The notes beneath the pieces were generated by a model. It saw only the letters and a program-made list of their open reading frames with translations. It was not told the origin of the DNA and did no database searches. The position numbers and the translations under genes are program-made. A stretch of DNA of 45,821 nt from positions 1-45,821 of the forward strand of contig JAQBVM010000011.1 in NCBI GenBank assembly GCA_027623095.1. The letters are read 5' to 3'. Below are positions 26,862-35,196 of the stretch, piece by piece; positions within the stretch are counted from its first letter, which is position 1; each line of letters opens with the position of its first letter. This stretch comes from Verrucomicrobiota bacterium. Its GTDB lineage: Bacteria; Verrucomicrobiota; Verrucomicrobiia; Limisphaerales; SIBE01.

Positions 26862-27677
26862 ATGACCAAAAGAACCCGATCCACAATTGTGATGATCGCA
26901 CTCCTCACTGTGGCAATCGGTGTATTGGTCTGTCTCGATCGCATTGGTCCTCGAACTCCTGAAATCAATGGAAAGCCGATCACTTTCTATTTGGAAGAGT
27001 GGAATCGAAAGTTTCTACAGGAACCGAATCCCATCAAGCGAGCGGAGAATGATCGTGCCGCCCTTAGAGCGCTGGAGGCTTTACGTGTGCTGGGGCCGGA
27101 TGCCGCGGCCTACCTCGCCCGGCGGTTGGAGCGGAGGGAACCTTTTTGGCAGCCCTATTACCGGCGCGCTTGGCTCAATTTCCCTAAGGCGGTCCAACGG
27201 CACATGACCCAACCTCCGCCTCCCATCACGCCCTCTAACAGAATAGACGGCAAGATCGTTCCGGTCCTAATCGAAGCGCTCGGCGATCCTGATCCGAGTG
27301 TTCAATGGGCTGCCACTGTAGCTCTCTCGGAGATCGAACCGGACGCAGAGATTACGGCACGGATTCTGGGATTTCTAAACGCAGACACCGCCACCGTCTC
27401 GCAGCGCAAAGCGGCCGTTCACGTCTTGGCCAAGCGCAGATCCCCCTCGTACGTCCCCCAGTTTGAGCGCGCGCTCGAGGACGCGGATCCGATGGTTCGG
27501 AGAGCCGCCATTGTTGGGTTAGGAGCCATTGAACCACAGACAGAAGAAGTCCTCGCCGCTCTGAGCCGAGGACTTAACGATCCGTTGCCAAAGAACCGAT
27601 CAATCGCCGCTTCGGCGCTCGATCATCAGACCGTCAATCCGCTCAAAGACCACCCACAGAAAAACGAGTCACACTAG
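26862..27677 (+). CDS. HEAT-repeat protein with N-terminal membrane anchor
   Basis: A 271-residue protein with an N-terminal hydrophobic segment (STIVMIALLTVAIGVLVCL) acting as anchor or signal. A linker with NGKPITFYLEEWN follows, then PBS-lyase-type HEAT repeats: ALRALEALRVLGPDAAAYLA, VPVLIEALGDPDPSVQWAAT, VPQFERALEDADPMVRRAAI. The final repeat is LSRGLNDPLPKNRSIAASAL. HEAT repeats make a curved scaffold for binding proteins; the partner is unknown. The 'ING.. YWLEEW' style of N-terminus before HEAT repeats recurs in Verrucomicrobiota exported proteins. It begins 18 bases after tadA. Confidence 0.8.
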   Translation: MTKRTRSTIVMIALLTVAIGVLVCLDRIGPRTPEINGKPITFYLEEWNRKFLQEPNPIKRAENDRAALRALEALRVLGPDAAAYLARRLERREPFWQPYYRRAWLNFPKAVQRHMTQPPPPITPSNRIDGKIVPVLIEALGDPDPSVQWAATVALSEIEPDAEITARILGFLNADTATVSQRKAAVHVLAKRRSPSYVPQFERALEDADPMVRRAAIVGLGAIEPQTEEVLAALSRGLNDPLPKNRSIAASALDHQTVNPLKDHPQKNESH

Positions 27678-27755
27678 CGGGATCGAAACCCTCGTTGCGC
27701 CATGGAAGAAGATCCCTATTATGGACCTGCCTCGCCGTGATTGCTGTTCGTCACT

Positions 27756-27826
27756 GGGACGATCTGATTCTCCTGTCGAATCCATTCTTCAACGGATTCC
27801 AGGGTTCGGCGGAGCCTCACCCTCCC
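27756..27826. repeat. ~70-bp imperfect inverted-repeat element, copy A
   Basis: The right arm GGGTTCGGCGGAGCCTCACC plus CTCCC (27802-27826) is nearly identical to the right arm of the element at 36925-36950. The left arm (27756-27783, containing CTCCTGTCGAATCC) is a decayed complement. Arms are separated by 18 bases in both copies. It occupies the 218-base gap between the HEAT gene and the next small gene; nothing else was found there. Confidence 0.7.
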
Positions 27827-27895
27827 AATATCGACGTAACCGCCGTCCTCCTATTCGTGTAATACCGCGACCCGGTCTAGCCCGATTAATTCGCG

Positions 27896-28102
27896 TTAAC
27901 AGGGCTGATGTCCCCAGTCGTCCTCTTTGAGCTGATTTTCGTAAAGCTCCATTTGTTCCTCCGGCGTCAGCGGGTTTGAATTTAAGAACTCGCTTGTGCC
28001 GGAGGCTGTCGTTTGTTCAGTGTTTTTCGGCACTTCAATCGCTGCCTCGCCGGGTTCCTCCGATTCTTTTTGGGAAGTCTTGGTCTGATTCTGGTCAATC
28101 AT
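27896..28102 (-). CDS. Small conserved-looking acidic protein
   Basis: A 68-residue protein with a disordered, Glu/Thr-rich first half (MIDQNQTKTSQKESEEPGE) and a defined C-terminal segment LTPEEQMELYENQLKEDDWG ending HQPC. The sharply structured end, with Trp-Gly-His and a terminal Cys, looks selected rather than random, and I have an impression of similar short tails in other Verrucomicrobiota, which I could not verify. It is divergent from scpA (133 bases between starts). No function is assigned. It might bind metal or a partner through the WGHQPC end. Confidence 0.6.
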   Translation of the reverse strand: MIDQNQTKTSQKESEEPGEAAIEVPKNTEQTTASGTSEFLNSNPLTPEEQMELYENQLKEDDWGHQPC

Positions 28103-28235
28103 GGCGCGGGAATCCTAGTGTAGTTTCCAGCGGAGGTCACGCATATCGATCTCAGTTGTTCTAGCGTTGCCAAATCCTGCGCGGAATCGGTATTCTCCTG
28201 GAACCGGCTGGGTTTTCGGCTCGCCGGAACGCGCA

Positions 28236-29045
28236 ATGATTGAAAACAAAGTCAAGCTGGAAGTCTTTGAAGGGCCGTTGGATCTCCTTCTTTACTTGGT
28301 AAAGAAAGAGGAGGTCGATATCTACCAGGTAAATCTGACAAAGATTGCTGGCCAATTTATTGAATATATCGAAGTCATGCGGCAGATGGATCTCGATGTC
28401 GCGGGAGATTTCTTGGTGATGGCGGCCACGCTGATGTATATCAAGAGCCGGGAGTTGCTGCCGGTGGACCAACAGGCAGCCGTCGAAGAGGACGATCTAA
28501 TCGATGATCCACGCTGGGATTTGATACGGAAGTTGGTAGAATACAAAAAATTCAAAGATGCCGCTTCCGAGTTTCAAGAGCTCGAAACCATCCAGGCGAA
28601 CTCATTCCCGCGCCAGCCCGGCAAATTCCAACCCCCAGTGGATCAGCCCCCGTTACGACATGAAGTGAGTCTGTTCGATTTGATCACTGCCGTCGGGGCC
28701 GTATTGAAGCGATTCAACAAACCCAGCGAAACCCGCGATGTTTTTGAAGATCAATGGACGGTCAGCGAAAAGATTGAACATCTCATGGGAATTCTGAACA
28801 GCCGGTCTCGCGTTCGGTTTTCCGAATTATTCGAGGGGACCACGAGCCGAACGGAAGTGGTGGTGACATTTTTGGCAATGTTGGAGCTTATTCGCCTGAA
28901 GCAGTTGGCCGTTTTCCAGCAGGAACCTTTTAGCGAGATTGTGCTGAGTGTCAGCGATACACCAGCGCCCTTGGCGCCACGGTACGACCCTCTGAAACCA
29001 GATCACGCAGGAGCCGATGGTCCGACGCCCGAATCATGGAACTGA
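28236..29045 (+). CDS. scpA: Segregation and condensation protein A
   Basis: A 269-residue kleisin that bridges the heads of an SMC dimer and, with ScpB, forms the chromosome-condensing complex. The family opening VKLEVFEGPLDLLLYLVKKE is at the N-terminus, followed by DFLVMAATLMYIKSRELLPV and, near the C-terminus, the winged-helix segment VVTFLAMLELIRLKQLAVFQ. The frame is open to 28167, but the ATG at 28236 (MIENKVKLEV) matches known ScpA starts. It overlaps scpB by ten bases, the usual operon. The smc gene is not in the window. Confidence 0.95.
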   Translation: MIENKVKLEVFEGPLDLLLYLVKKEEVDIYQVNLTKIAGQFIEYIEVMRQMDLDVAGDFLVMAATLMYIKSRELLPVDQQAAVEEDDLIDDPRWDLIRKLVEYKKFKDAASEFQELETIQANSFPRQPGKFQPPVDQPPLRHEVSLFDLITAVGAVLKRFNKPSETRDVFEDQWTVSEKIEHLMGILNSRSRVRFSELFEGTTSRTEVVVTFLAMLELIRLKQLAVFQQEPFSEIVLSVSDTPAPLAPRYDPLKPDHAGADGPTPESWN

Positions 29046-29779
29046 AGCTAATTCTCGAAGCAGTCCTGTTCGCGTCGGAAAAGCCCATGAGCACTCGGGA
29101 ACTTCGCGACGTTTGCACCGCCGCAGCGGAGCAATCGGATGACCCGGCAATTGTGGAATTTAGGAAGCCGAAGGAAGCCGATCTAACGGAGACCTTGGAA
29201 GCGCTCGAAAGAGATTACATGGAGGCCACGCACAGTTATCGCCTCATGTGTGTCGCAGGATCATGGCAATTCGTCAGCCGACCCGAATACGCGCCCTGGC
29301 TTAAATCCGCTGGCGGCGGACGCGGCCGGGCTCCCAAGTTGTCGCAACCCGCTCTCGAAACATTGGCTATCATCGCTTATCGACAGCCTTTGACACGCGC
29401 GGAAATGGAACAAATCCGTGGTGTTTCAGTAGATGGAGTTCTTCAGACCCTCATCGAGCGTGGTTTAATTGAGCAACGGGGACGCGCTGATGTGGTGGGA
29501 AGACCTATGACCTTCGGAACAACGCTTCAATTTCTCGAATACTTCGGCTTGCGAAATCTCGATGAATTGCCCGCGGCGGATGAACTCCGGCGCATTGTTG
29601 TCGAGAAACCGGAAGCTTTGCTTACCGTGGATCCCGGACTGGCCACAGCGCCGCCAGTTCAACTCACCTCTGATGCAAACGGGGAGCCTCGACATTCGGA
29701 CACCGCTCAGTCCGCGGCGAATCCTGAAAGCGCGTCGTCTGACTCTGCGCCCGTGGCAGAAGGAGAAGATGCGAATTAA
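29036..29779 (+). CDS. scpB: Segregation and condensation protein B
   Basis: A 247-residue partner of ScpA in the SMC complex, built of two winged-helix domains. Visible: LKLILEAVLFASEKPMSTRE at the start, the middle motif LSQPALETLAIIAYRQPLTR, then EQIRGVSVDGVLQTLIERGL and VGRPMTFGTTLQFLEYFGL at the end of the second domain. An acidic, Ser/Ala-rich tail of about 50 residues after the domains (from LTSDANGEPRHS on) is longer than in the shortest homologues. Its start lies inside the scpA end. Confidence 0.95.
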   Translation: MELKLILEAVLFASEKPMSTRELRDVCTAAAEQSDDPAIVEFRKPKEADLTETLEALERDYMEATHSYRLMCVAGSWQFVSRPEYAPWLKSAGGGRGRAPKLSQPALETLAIIAYRQPLTRAEMEQIRGVSVDGVLQTLIERGLIEQRGRADVVGRPMTFGTTLQFLEYFGLRNLDELPAADELRRIVVEKPEALLTVDPGLATAPPVQLTSDANGEPRHSDTAQSAANPESASSDSAPVAEGEDAN

Positions 29780-29793
29780 ACTGTAATCGCTTG

Positions 29794-30870
29794 ATGCGCA
29801 TGCCCGCCATGAACCTTTCCCATCATCGCAAGGCGATCGACAAATTGGACGAAAAGATTGTCAAGCTGCTCAACGAGCGAACCAAACACGTGCTAAAGAT
29901 TGGCGCTCTCAAGCTCAAGTCCGGGAAAGAGATTTACGCGCCACACCGGGAACTGGCGGTATTCGAAAGAGCATGCAAGTTGAACAACGGGCCGATGACG
30001 GATGAATCGCTGCGAGCAATCTACCGCGAAATAATGTCCAGTTCGCTGTCGCTCGAGAAATCGATGACGGTCGCCTATTTCGGGCCGGAAGCGACGTTCA
30101 CTCATCAAGCGGCAATTCGGCGATTTGGATCCAGCCTGCGGTACGCGGCGCAGAAAACGATCGCGGATGTATTTAATGAAGTCAGCAAAAACAGGGCTGA
30201 CTACGGAGTTGTTCCCGTTGAGAACTCCACGGAGGGCGTTGTGACGCACACCTTGGACATGCTCGTCGATAGCGATCTTAAGATTGTCTCTCAGATTGTC
30301 CTGCCCATTCAGCAATGCTTGATCGGAAACGTTACGGTTGGAGAAATCGAGAAACTTTACTCGCATCCTCAAGCGCTCGCTCAGTGCCGGGCCTGGGTGC
30401 AGACTCATCTTCCCAATGTCGAGTTCATCGAAAGTTCTTCCACAACGCGCGCCGCAGAATTGGCCGCAACGGAAAAGAACGCCGCCGCCATTGCCAGTGT
30501 GCTGGCGGCGGAACGGTATCAATTGCGTTTGCTCGAGCGTGATATTCAGGATAATTCGACGAACGCGACGCGTTTCTTGGTCTTGGGCCGCCAATGCAGC
30601 CCTCCGACCGGGCGGGATCGCACTAGTTTGATGATTGGGATTGCGGACAAAGTTGGAGCGTTGCACCGAGCCTTGGCGCCGATGCGCCGGTTTCGGTTGA
30701 ATCTTACAAAAATCGAGTCGAGGCCGAACAAGCGCAAGGCTTGGGAATACTATTTCTTCATCGATTGCGACGGGCATTTCGAAGATACGAATGTTGCCGA
30801 GTCGATCAAGCACCTCGAAATGCACTGTAACCTGGTCAAAGTGTTGGGGTCATTCCCGAATTCCGGGTAA
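29794..30870 (+). CDS. pheA: Bifunctional chorismate mutase/prephenate dehydratase
   Basis: A ~358-residue enzyme making phenylpyruvate for phenylalanine synthesis. The N-terminal AroQ chorismate mutase helix bundle (about 5-85) has RKAIDKLDEKIVKLLNERTK. Prephenate dehydratase follows (about 95-275) with VAYFGPEATFTHQAA, VPVENSTEGVV and NSTNATRFLVLG (TRF motif). A C-terminal ACT domain with GALHRALAPM and LTKIESRP (the Phe-binding ESRP) makes feedback inhibition by phenylalanine likely. The frame has a TTG at 29791 and ATGs at 29794, 29800 and 29809; the last (MNLSHHRKAI) may be the true start. It begins within 30 bases of scpB, so it may share its transcript. Confidence 0.95.
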   Translation: MRMPAMNLSHHRKAIDKLDEKIVKLLNERTKHVLKIGALKLKSGKEIYAPHRELAVFERACKLNNGPMTDESLRAIYREIMSSSLSLEKSMTVAYFGPEATFTHQAAIRRFGSSLRYAAQKTIADVFNEVSKNRADYGVVPVENSTEGVVTHTLDMLVDSDLKIVSQIVLPIQQCLIGNVTVGEIEKLYSHPQALAQCRAWVQTHLPNVEFIESSSTTRAAELAATEKNAAAIASVLAAERYQLRLLERDIQDNSTNATRFLVLGRQCSPPTGRDRTSLMIGIADKVGALHRALAPMRRFRLNLTKIESRPNKRKAWEYYFFIDCDGHFEDTNVAESIKHLEMHCNLVKVLGSFPNSG

Positions 30871-30908
30871 ACCGGCCTGGCTCCACAACCATTCGATAGG
30901 ACGTCGCG

Positions 30909-31976
30909 TTATCCGCCGATGCAACTCATCGATCGAGAGGGAGTTTTGAACTCAGCTTCTCCGATGTGATGGCGATCCTCCTTCTGCCAAACAATCGATC
31001 TCAACTGATCGACCAGATCCGAGTCAGACGCCCCACCGCGAAGCGCTCCCTTAAGATCGTGTTCGCTTACACTGAAGAGGCATGTTCGAATCTTTCCGTC
31101 AGCCGTTAGCCGAATTCGATTGCAGTGTCCGCAAAAAGGCTCGGTGACAGGCGCAATAATTCCAATCTCACCTCTTCCTCCCGGGAAGGACCATCGGCGA
31201 GCTGTCTCCGATGGATTGGATGCCGCGACCTGCCGAAGATCAAACTTGGATCTCAGGCGCATGAGAATCTCCGCAGACGGCACGACCATCTCTTTGAGCC
31301 AAGACCGGCTGGAGTCAAGAGGCATGAACTCGATAAACCGAAAGCTCAAATTCCTTTCGCGAGCGAACTCCGCCAGATCCTCGATTTCATGATCGTTGAG
31401 TCCGCGAATGACCACGGCGTTAACCTTGACCGGATTAAGGCCGAGTTCCTGGGCGAGCGAGATTCCCGCGAGCACTTCATCCAGACCCGCGCGTCCCGTC
31501 ATCTTTTTGAAGTTGGCAGGGTCGAGGGAATCCATGCTGAAACTGATTCGATGAAGCCCGGCGGATTTTAGCGCTCTGGCCTTTTGCGCAAACAGAAAGC
31601 CATTTGTTGTCATCGCTAGATCCGAGATCCCGGGAATTCGCGTTAGCTTCTCGATTAAAGATTCGATTCCCTGCCGCAGCAGAGGCTCGCCTCCTGTTAA
31701 ACGGATCTTGCGAACACCCAATCCGGCCGCAAGACGCACGAGGCGCTCGATTTCCTCGAACGTCAGCAATTCGGAACGTGGCATCCACTCAGGGAGTTTG
31801 TGGGTTGCCGGGAGCGGATTGCGAACGGGATGAAAACGGCTTCTGTAAAAATTGGCCGCCTCTTCAGTCTCAGGAAGGCAATAAAGACAACGAAAGTTAC
31901 ACCGATCCGTAAGGCTCACGCGCAGGTCGCGAATGATCCGGCCGTACGAATCCGACAGCAGACTCGGAAGGATCAT
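30909..31976 (-). CDS. moaA: GTP 3',8-cyclase MoaA (molybdenum cofactor synthesis)
   Basis: A 355-residue radical SAM enzyme that converts GTP to 3',8-cyclo-GTP, the first step of molybdopterin synthesis. The SAM cluster site is TDRCNFRCLYCLPE (CX3CX2C). The second cluster site near the C-terminus is FCGHCNRIRLTADGKIRTC (CX2CX13C), and the protein ends in the Gly-Gly tail (SCIGG) needed for activity. KIRLTGGEPLLR and AMTTNGF are also typical. An insert of about 25 residues after the first cluster (EEAANFYRSRFHPVRNPL) is longer than usual. The ATG at 31976 overlaps the stop of the upstream coiled-coil gene by four bases, which fixes the start. No other mo-genes are adjacent. Confidence 0.95.
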   Translation of the reverse strand: MILPSLLSDSYGRIIRDLRVSLTDRCNFRCLYCLPETEEAANFYRSRFHPVRNPLPATHKLPEWMPRSELLTFEEIERLVRLAAGLGVRKIRLTGGEPLLRQGIESLIEKLTRIPGISDLAMTTNGFLFAQKARALKSAGLHRISFSMDSLDPANFKKMTGRAGLDEVLAGISLAQELGLNPVKVNAVVIRGLNDHEIEDLAEFARERNLSFRFIEFMPLDSSRSWLKEMVVPSAEILMRLRSKFDLRQVAASNPSETARRWSFPGGRGEIGIIAPVTEPFCGHCNRIRLTADGKIRTCLFSVSEHDLKGALRGGASDSDLVDQLRSIVWQKEDRHHIGEAEFKTPSRSMSCIGG

Positions 31977-32758
31977 TTGTCTGGAGGAACATTGTCGGAC
32001 GCGGGCGAGTTGGTCGAAGGCGCGGTCAACTTGACCGAGCCGTCCACACTCAGATCGACGTTCAAATTGTAATTGGTCTGCGCCGGTTCCGATGAAAATC
32101 CTTGTTGGAGAAGTTCGCCCCCCTTCTTGAAACTTCCGTATAGACCACGACGAATCCAATCGAGCCTCCTCGATATGGACATTTCATCCCTGAGCCGGCG
32201 AACCTGTTCGCGAAGAAGAGCCATGTCATTGAACTGTCGTTCGAGCTCTGCTTTTTCGGTTTGAAGCCGTTTCAATTCTACAAGAAGGAACTCACGGTCC
32301 CCTTCGGACTCCTCCAGCCGGCGTTGAGTCTCCGCAATTTTTCCTTCCAAATTCCCAATGGAACTATTGAGTTCTGTCATGCGCTTGCTAAGGCCATCCC
32401 GTTCGGCTTCGAGTTCCGCAATTTGCGCGTCCTTGCGAAGAATCTCCGCCTTCGAGGCCTCTTCCGCCGCCTTCGCGGATGTTTGGGTTTGTGTGAGCGT
32501 TGATGTCACACGCGCCAGATCATTCGAGTAAACCTTCAGCTCGGCTGTCCGGTTTTCGAGGTCGCGCTCCAAACTTGTGTTGACCAGTTTCTGCTCTTCA
32601 AACTTCATCGTAATCTCGGAAACCTTGTTGGTTAGCCCCTCGATTTCAGCCGCTTTTTCAAGGCTTTCCTCGTTTGCTTGGGCGTGCCGATAGTACCAAC
32701 CGCAGGCTAGTCCGAGACTGACAACGAACAGAATAATGGCCACTACTTTAGTGTTCAT
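31973..32758 (-). CDS. Membrane-anchored coiled-coil protein coupled to moaA
   Basis: A 261-residue protein with one N-terminal membrane segment (VVAIILFVVSLGLACGWYY). A long coiled coil runs from about 30 to 200 (LEKAAEIEGLTNKVSEIT, ELEAERDGLSKRMTELNSS, LKRLQTEKAELERQFNDMAL). A short folded or flexible tail ends SPASDNVPPDK. The C-terminal phrase YNLNVDLSVDGSVKLTAP looks like a small beta segment. No family is recognised; such proteins act as scaffolds or tethers. Its stop shares ATGA with the moaA start, so the two are translationally coupled, although no functional link is obvious. It is divergent from the LON-domain gene, with 87 bases between the two start codons. Confidence 0.75.
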   Translation of the reverse strand: MNTKVVAIILFVVSLGLACGWYYRHAQANEESLEKAAEIEGLTNKVSEITMKFEEQKLVNTSLERDLENRTAELKVYSNDLARVTSTLTQTQTSAKAAEEASKAEILRKDAQIAELEAERDGLSKRMTELNSSIGNLEGKIAETQRRLEESEGDREFLLVELKRLQTEKAELERQFNDMALLREQVRRLRDEMSISRRLDWIRRGLYGSFKKGGELLQQGFSSEPAQTNYNLNVDLSVDGSVKLTAPSTNSPASDNVPPDK

Positions 32759-32845
32759 ATCGTCCCAACCATGCGCAGAGAAAACCAGTTTTGCAAGCCC
32801 GCATCTTCGCCTTGAATTGCTTGCGATTCAACCTAAATTGTGACG

Positions 32846-33535
32846 ATGCAACTTCCTAAAGAGGTTCCGGTGATGACTTTGCCGAACGCGACGCTCTTTC
32901 CACAAGCGATGCTTCCATTGTACATTTTCGAGCCGCGTTATCGTCAAATGCTCGCGGACGCTCTGAACACGCATCGCATGCTCTCCGTGGCGATGCAGAA
33001 GCCGGGTCGCACCAGCGAGATCCCTTCGCAGATCGCGGGCTTGGGATTAATTCGCGCTTCGGTTGGAAACCGGGACGGCACTTCTCATTTAATTCTCCAG
33101 GGCATCGCTCGTGTGGAACTGGAGAAGACGGTCAAGTACAGACCTTACCGAGTGCAGCGAATACGGCCCCTGGTGACAACCGGAGATAAGAATGCTTGTG
33201 TCGATGGGCTCACTCAGAAAGTGATGGACTTGGTTGGGAAAAGGTTGGAACAAGGTCTGGATTTTCCTGTCCACGCGATGAAACACTTGAACCGGAACGA
33301 GAGCGTTGACGACGGCGGACTGTCTCCAATGTTTTCTCTCAAGCAGGTGATTAAATATTTGGCGACACTGGAGGATCCGGATCAAATGGCGGATTTGGTG
33401 TCGTGCGCTCTATTGACGGAGCCCGCGGATAGACAAACTATATTGGAAGCGGTTGACTTGGAGTCCCGGTTCAGGCATCTCATCCGTTTTCTGACCGCCG
33501 AAATTCGGCGGCATCGCAAGCACAAAGGATCATGA
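32846..33535 (+). CDS. LON N-terminal (substrate-binding) domain protein
   Basis: A 229-residue stand-alone LON-SB/PUA-like domain. Start-end motifs: VMTLPNATLFPQAMLPLYIF, EPRYRQMLADAL, and the region RTSEIPSQIAGLGLIRASVG before a strand LILQGIARVEL. There is no ATPase or protease part of Lon. Such proteins are thought to bind unfolded or specific substrates. The C-terminal half is helical. The frame opens with GTG at 32840; ATG 32846 (MQLPKEVPV) is preferred. Its stop overlaps the DUF1844 start by four bases, so the two are coupled. Confidence 0.88.
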   Translation: MQLPKEVPVMTLPNATLFPQAMLPLYIFEPRYRQMLADALNTHRMLSVAMQKPGRTSEIPSQIAGLGLIRASVGNRDGTSHLILQGIARVELEKTVKYRPYRVQRIRPLVTTGDKNACVDGLTQKVMDLVGKRLEQGLDFPVHAMKHLNRNESVDDGGLSPMFSLKQVIKYLATLEDPDQMADLVSCALLTEPADRQTILEAVDLESRFRHLIRFLTAEIRRHRKHKGS

Positions 33536-33963
33536 TGGAAAACTCACTATCTCAACCACAGTCCGGAGCCGCCTCCGGCCAGGATCAGGCGTTCGCGCTC
33601 TTTGCGAACCTGGTCATTCAACAGACGAACATGGCTTTCATGCTGCTCGGCAAAGTTCCGCATCCCGAGACTAAGGAGGCCATCAAGGATCTCGACTCTG
33701 CCAAACTCATTATTGATCAGCTCGAAATGCTTCAGTCGAAAACGAAAGGCAATCTCAACCATCAGGAAGACGGTTTGTTGAAGCAGAGCCTCATGACACT
33801 TCGCATGGCCTTTGTGGAAGCGGTTGATGAGAAACCCGGCAGTTCTCCGTCTTCAGAGTCACCGAGATCGGGCGCGTCGGGACTTCCGGAGCAAGCTGAG
33901 CGCGAGACGGCTCCTCCCCCTGTCGAAGAGGAGTCCCGCAAGAAATTCACCAAGAAATACTGA
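33532..33963 (+). CDS. DUF1844 protein
   Basis: A 143-residue small soluble protein. The DUF1844 core is FALFANLVIQQTNMAFMLLG, then HPETKEAIKDLDSAKLIIDQ and LEMLQSKTKGNL (about 20-85), followed by a charged Ser/Pro/Glu-rich tail to FTKKY. The function of this family is unknown. Its position directly behind a LON-domain gene, with overlapping stop and start (either ATG 33532 or 33535), suggests they act together. It converges with the PpiC gene after only seven bases. Confidence 0.88.
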   Translation: MMENSLSQPQSGAASGQDQAFALFANLVIQQTNMAFMLLGKVPHPETKEAIKDLDSAKLIIDQLEMLQSKTKGNLNHQEDGLLKQSLMTLRMAFVEAVDEKPGSSPSSESPRSGASGLPEQAERETAPPPVEEESRKKFTKKY

Positions 33964-33970
33964 TTCGGAA

Positions 33971-35083
33971 CTACCGGGGCGCCTTGCGGGTGAGAATCTC
34001 GACACCCGCCTCTTTTTTGAGCCCTGCAATATATTCAGGGAGCGCCTTCTGAACGTCCTCCTGCAGAAGTGTCTCCTTGATCCGATCCGCAACCGAAGCG
34101 AGTTCCTTCCGTTTCACTGGAATCCTCTCCAACGCTTTGATGATGTGAAATCCGTATCGAGTGGTGATCACGTCACTGATCTGATTCGTTGCGAGTGAAA
34201 ACGCGGCGGCCTCGAATTCCGGGACCACGGCCCGGTTCGGATCATCCTCCAGATGGGCGATTGTGTAATCGCCGCCAGTGTTCTTGGAAGCCTCGTCGTC
34301 AGAAAACTCCCGCACCAACTTCGCGAAATCCTCTCCAGCCTTCGCTCTAGCAAGAACCGCCTCGGCCCGTTTGCGTCTTTCCATGACTTGTTGTTCCGGC
34401 ATCGGAAGATTCGGATCGGAGTTCTGAGTCGAAATCAGAATATGACTCACTCGCGCCAATTCGGGTTCCCGAAACAGCACGGGATTTCCCTCGTAAAACT
34501 CGCGGACTCGCGCGTCTGTCACGGTTCTCGAAATTGGAATCTCACGATCGATCACCGTTTTCACAATCGCCTGCTCCAGAACCTGTGCGCGGAATTTCTC
34601 CGGAGTCATTCCTACGGCAAGAAGTTGGCGATTGAACGAGTCTTCCGAGGGCGTGAGCCTTATTTGTTCAACCACAAACTTGTCGGCTAACTCCTTGGCG
34701 CGCGCTTTGTCCGCCGGGGTGGCACGGTTAAGACAAAGCCGGGTAGAAATCAGTTTATCCAGGATTTCCGCCTCAATCTCTTCCCTCGCGGCCTCGGAAA
34801 CCTGCACTCCGATCGCCGCGCGATGCGACTTAAACGCCAGATACATCTCGTCCACTTGGCTCTGGGTGATTTCGAAGCCTTTCCAGCGCGCCAGCACTTG
34901 GTCCGGGAAGAGGTTGCTGAAACTCGCAGCGGTCTTGGTTGCTGCTCCTGACTTGACAGTGTCTTGCGCCGAGACGAAAGGGAGCGGAAAAGCGCACGAG
35001 GCAAAAAAAACCGCCAGGACGCAGAATCGGTACAAAGTTCTGCAATCGATCGGAATCAGACGCGCGCGCGCCGGGTTTTCCAT
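33971..35083 (-). CDS. Periplasmic PpiC/SurA-type peptidyl-prolyl isomerase
   Basis: A 370-residue exported foldase. A signal peptide (YRFCVLAVFFASCAFPLPF before VSAQD) leads to a SurA N-terminal-like helical chaperone domain (about 60-205, with FEITQSQVDEMYLAFK). A parvulin domain follows (about 225-330) with ARVSHILISTQ, GEDFAKLVREFSDDEASKN, GGDYTIAHL and TTRYGFHIIKALERI. It helps outer-membrane or exported proteins fold. The ATG at 35083 puts the signal peptide near the N-terminus. An ATG at 35194 lies two bases past the serA stop and would add 37 residues without clear purpose, but cannot be excluded. It may be co-transcribed with serA. Confidence 0.9.
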   Translation of the reverse strand: MENPARARLIPIDCRTLYRFCVLAVFFASCAFPLPFVSAQDTVKSGAATKTAASFSNLFPDQVLARWKGFEITQSQVDEMYLAFKSHRAAIGVQVSEAAREEIEAEILDKLISTRLCLNRATPADKARAKELADKFVVEQIRLTPSEDSFNRQLLAVGMTPEKFRAQVLEQAIVKTVIDREIPISRTVTDARVREFYEGNPVLFREPELARVSHILISTQNSDPNLPMPEQQVMERRKRAEAVLARAKAGEDFAKLVREFSDDEASKNTGGDYTIAHLEDDPNRAVVPEFEAAAFSLATNQISDVITTRYGFHIIKALERIPVKRKELASVADRIKETLLQEDVQKALPEYIAGLKKEAGVEILTRKAPR

Positions 35084-35196
35084 GGTTCCGCGCGAGCGCG
35101 AGGCAATCGAAGGAAATTTTCTGTCGGACAGGTGCGGAAGCGTTTGAATCGATCCGAAACCCAAATATGAAACTGAATTGTCGTTTGCGCTCATAG

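Noticed and set aside
29893-30825. 310-codon minus-strand open frame opposite pheA
   Set aside because: Antisense shadow of pheA, which has complete catalytic and ACT motifs.
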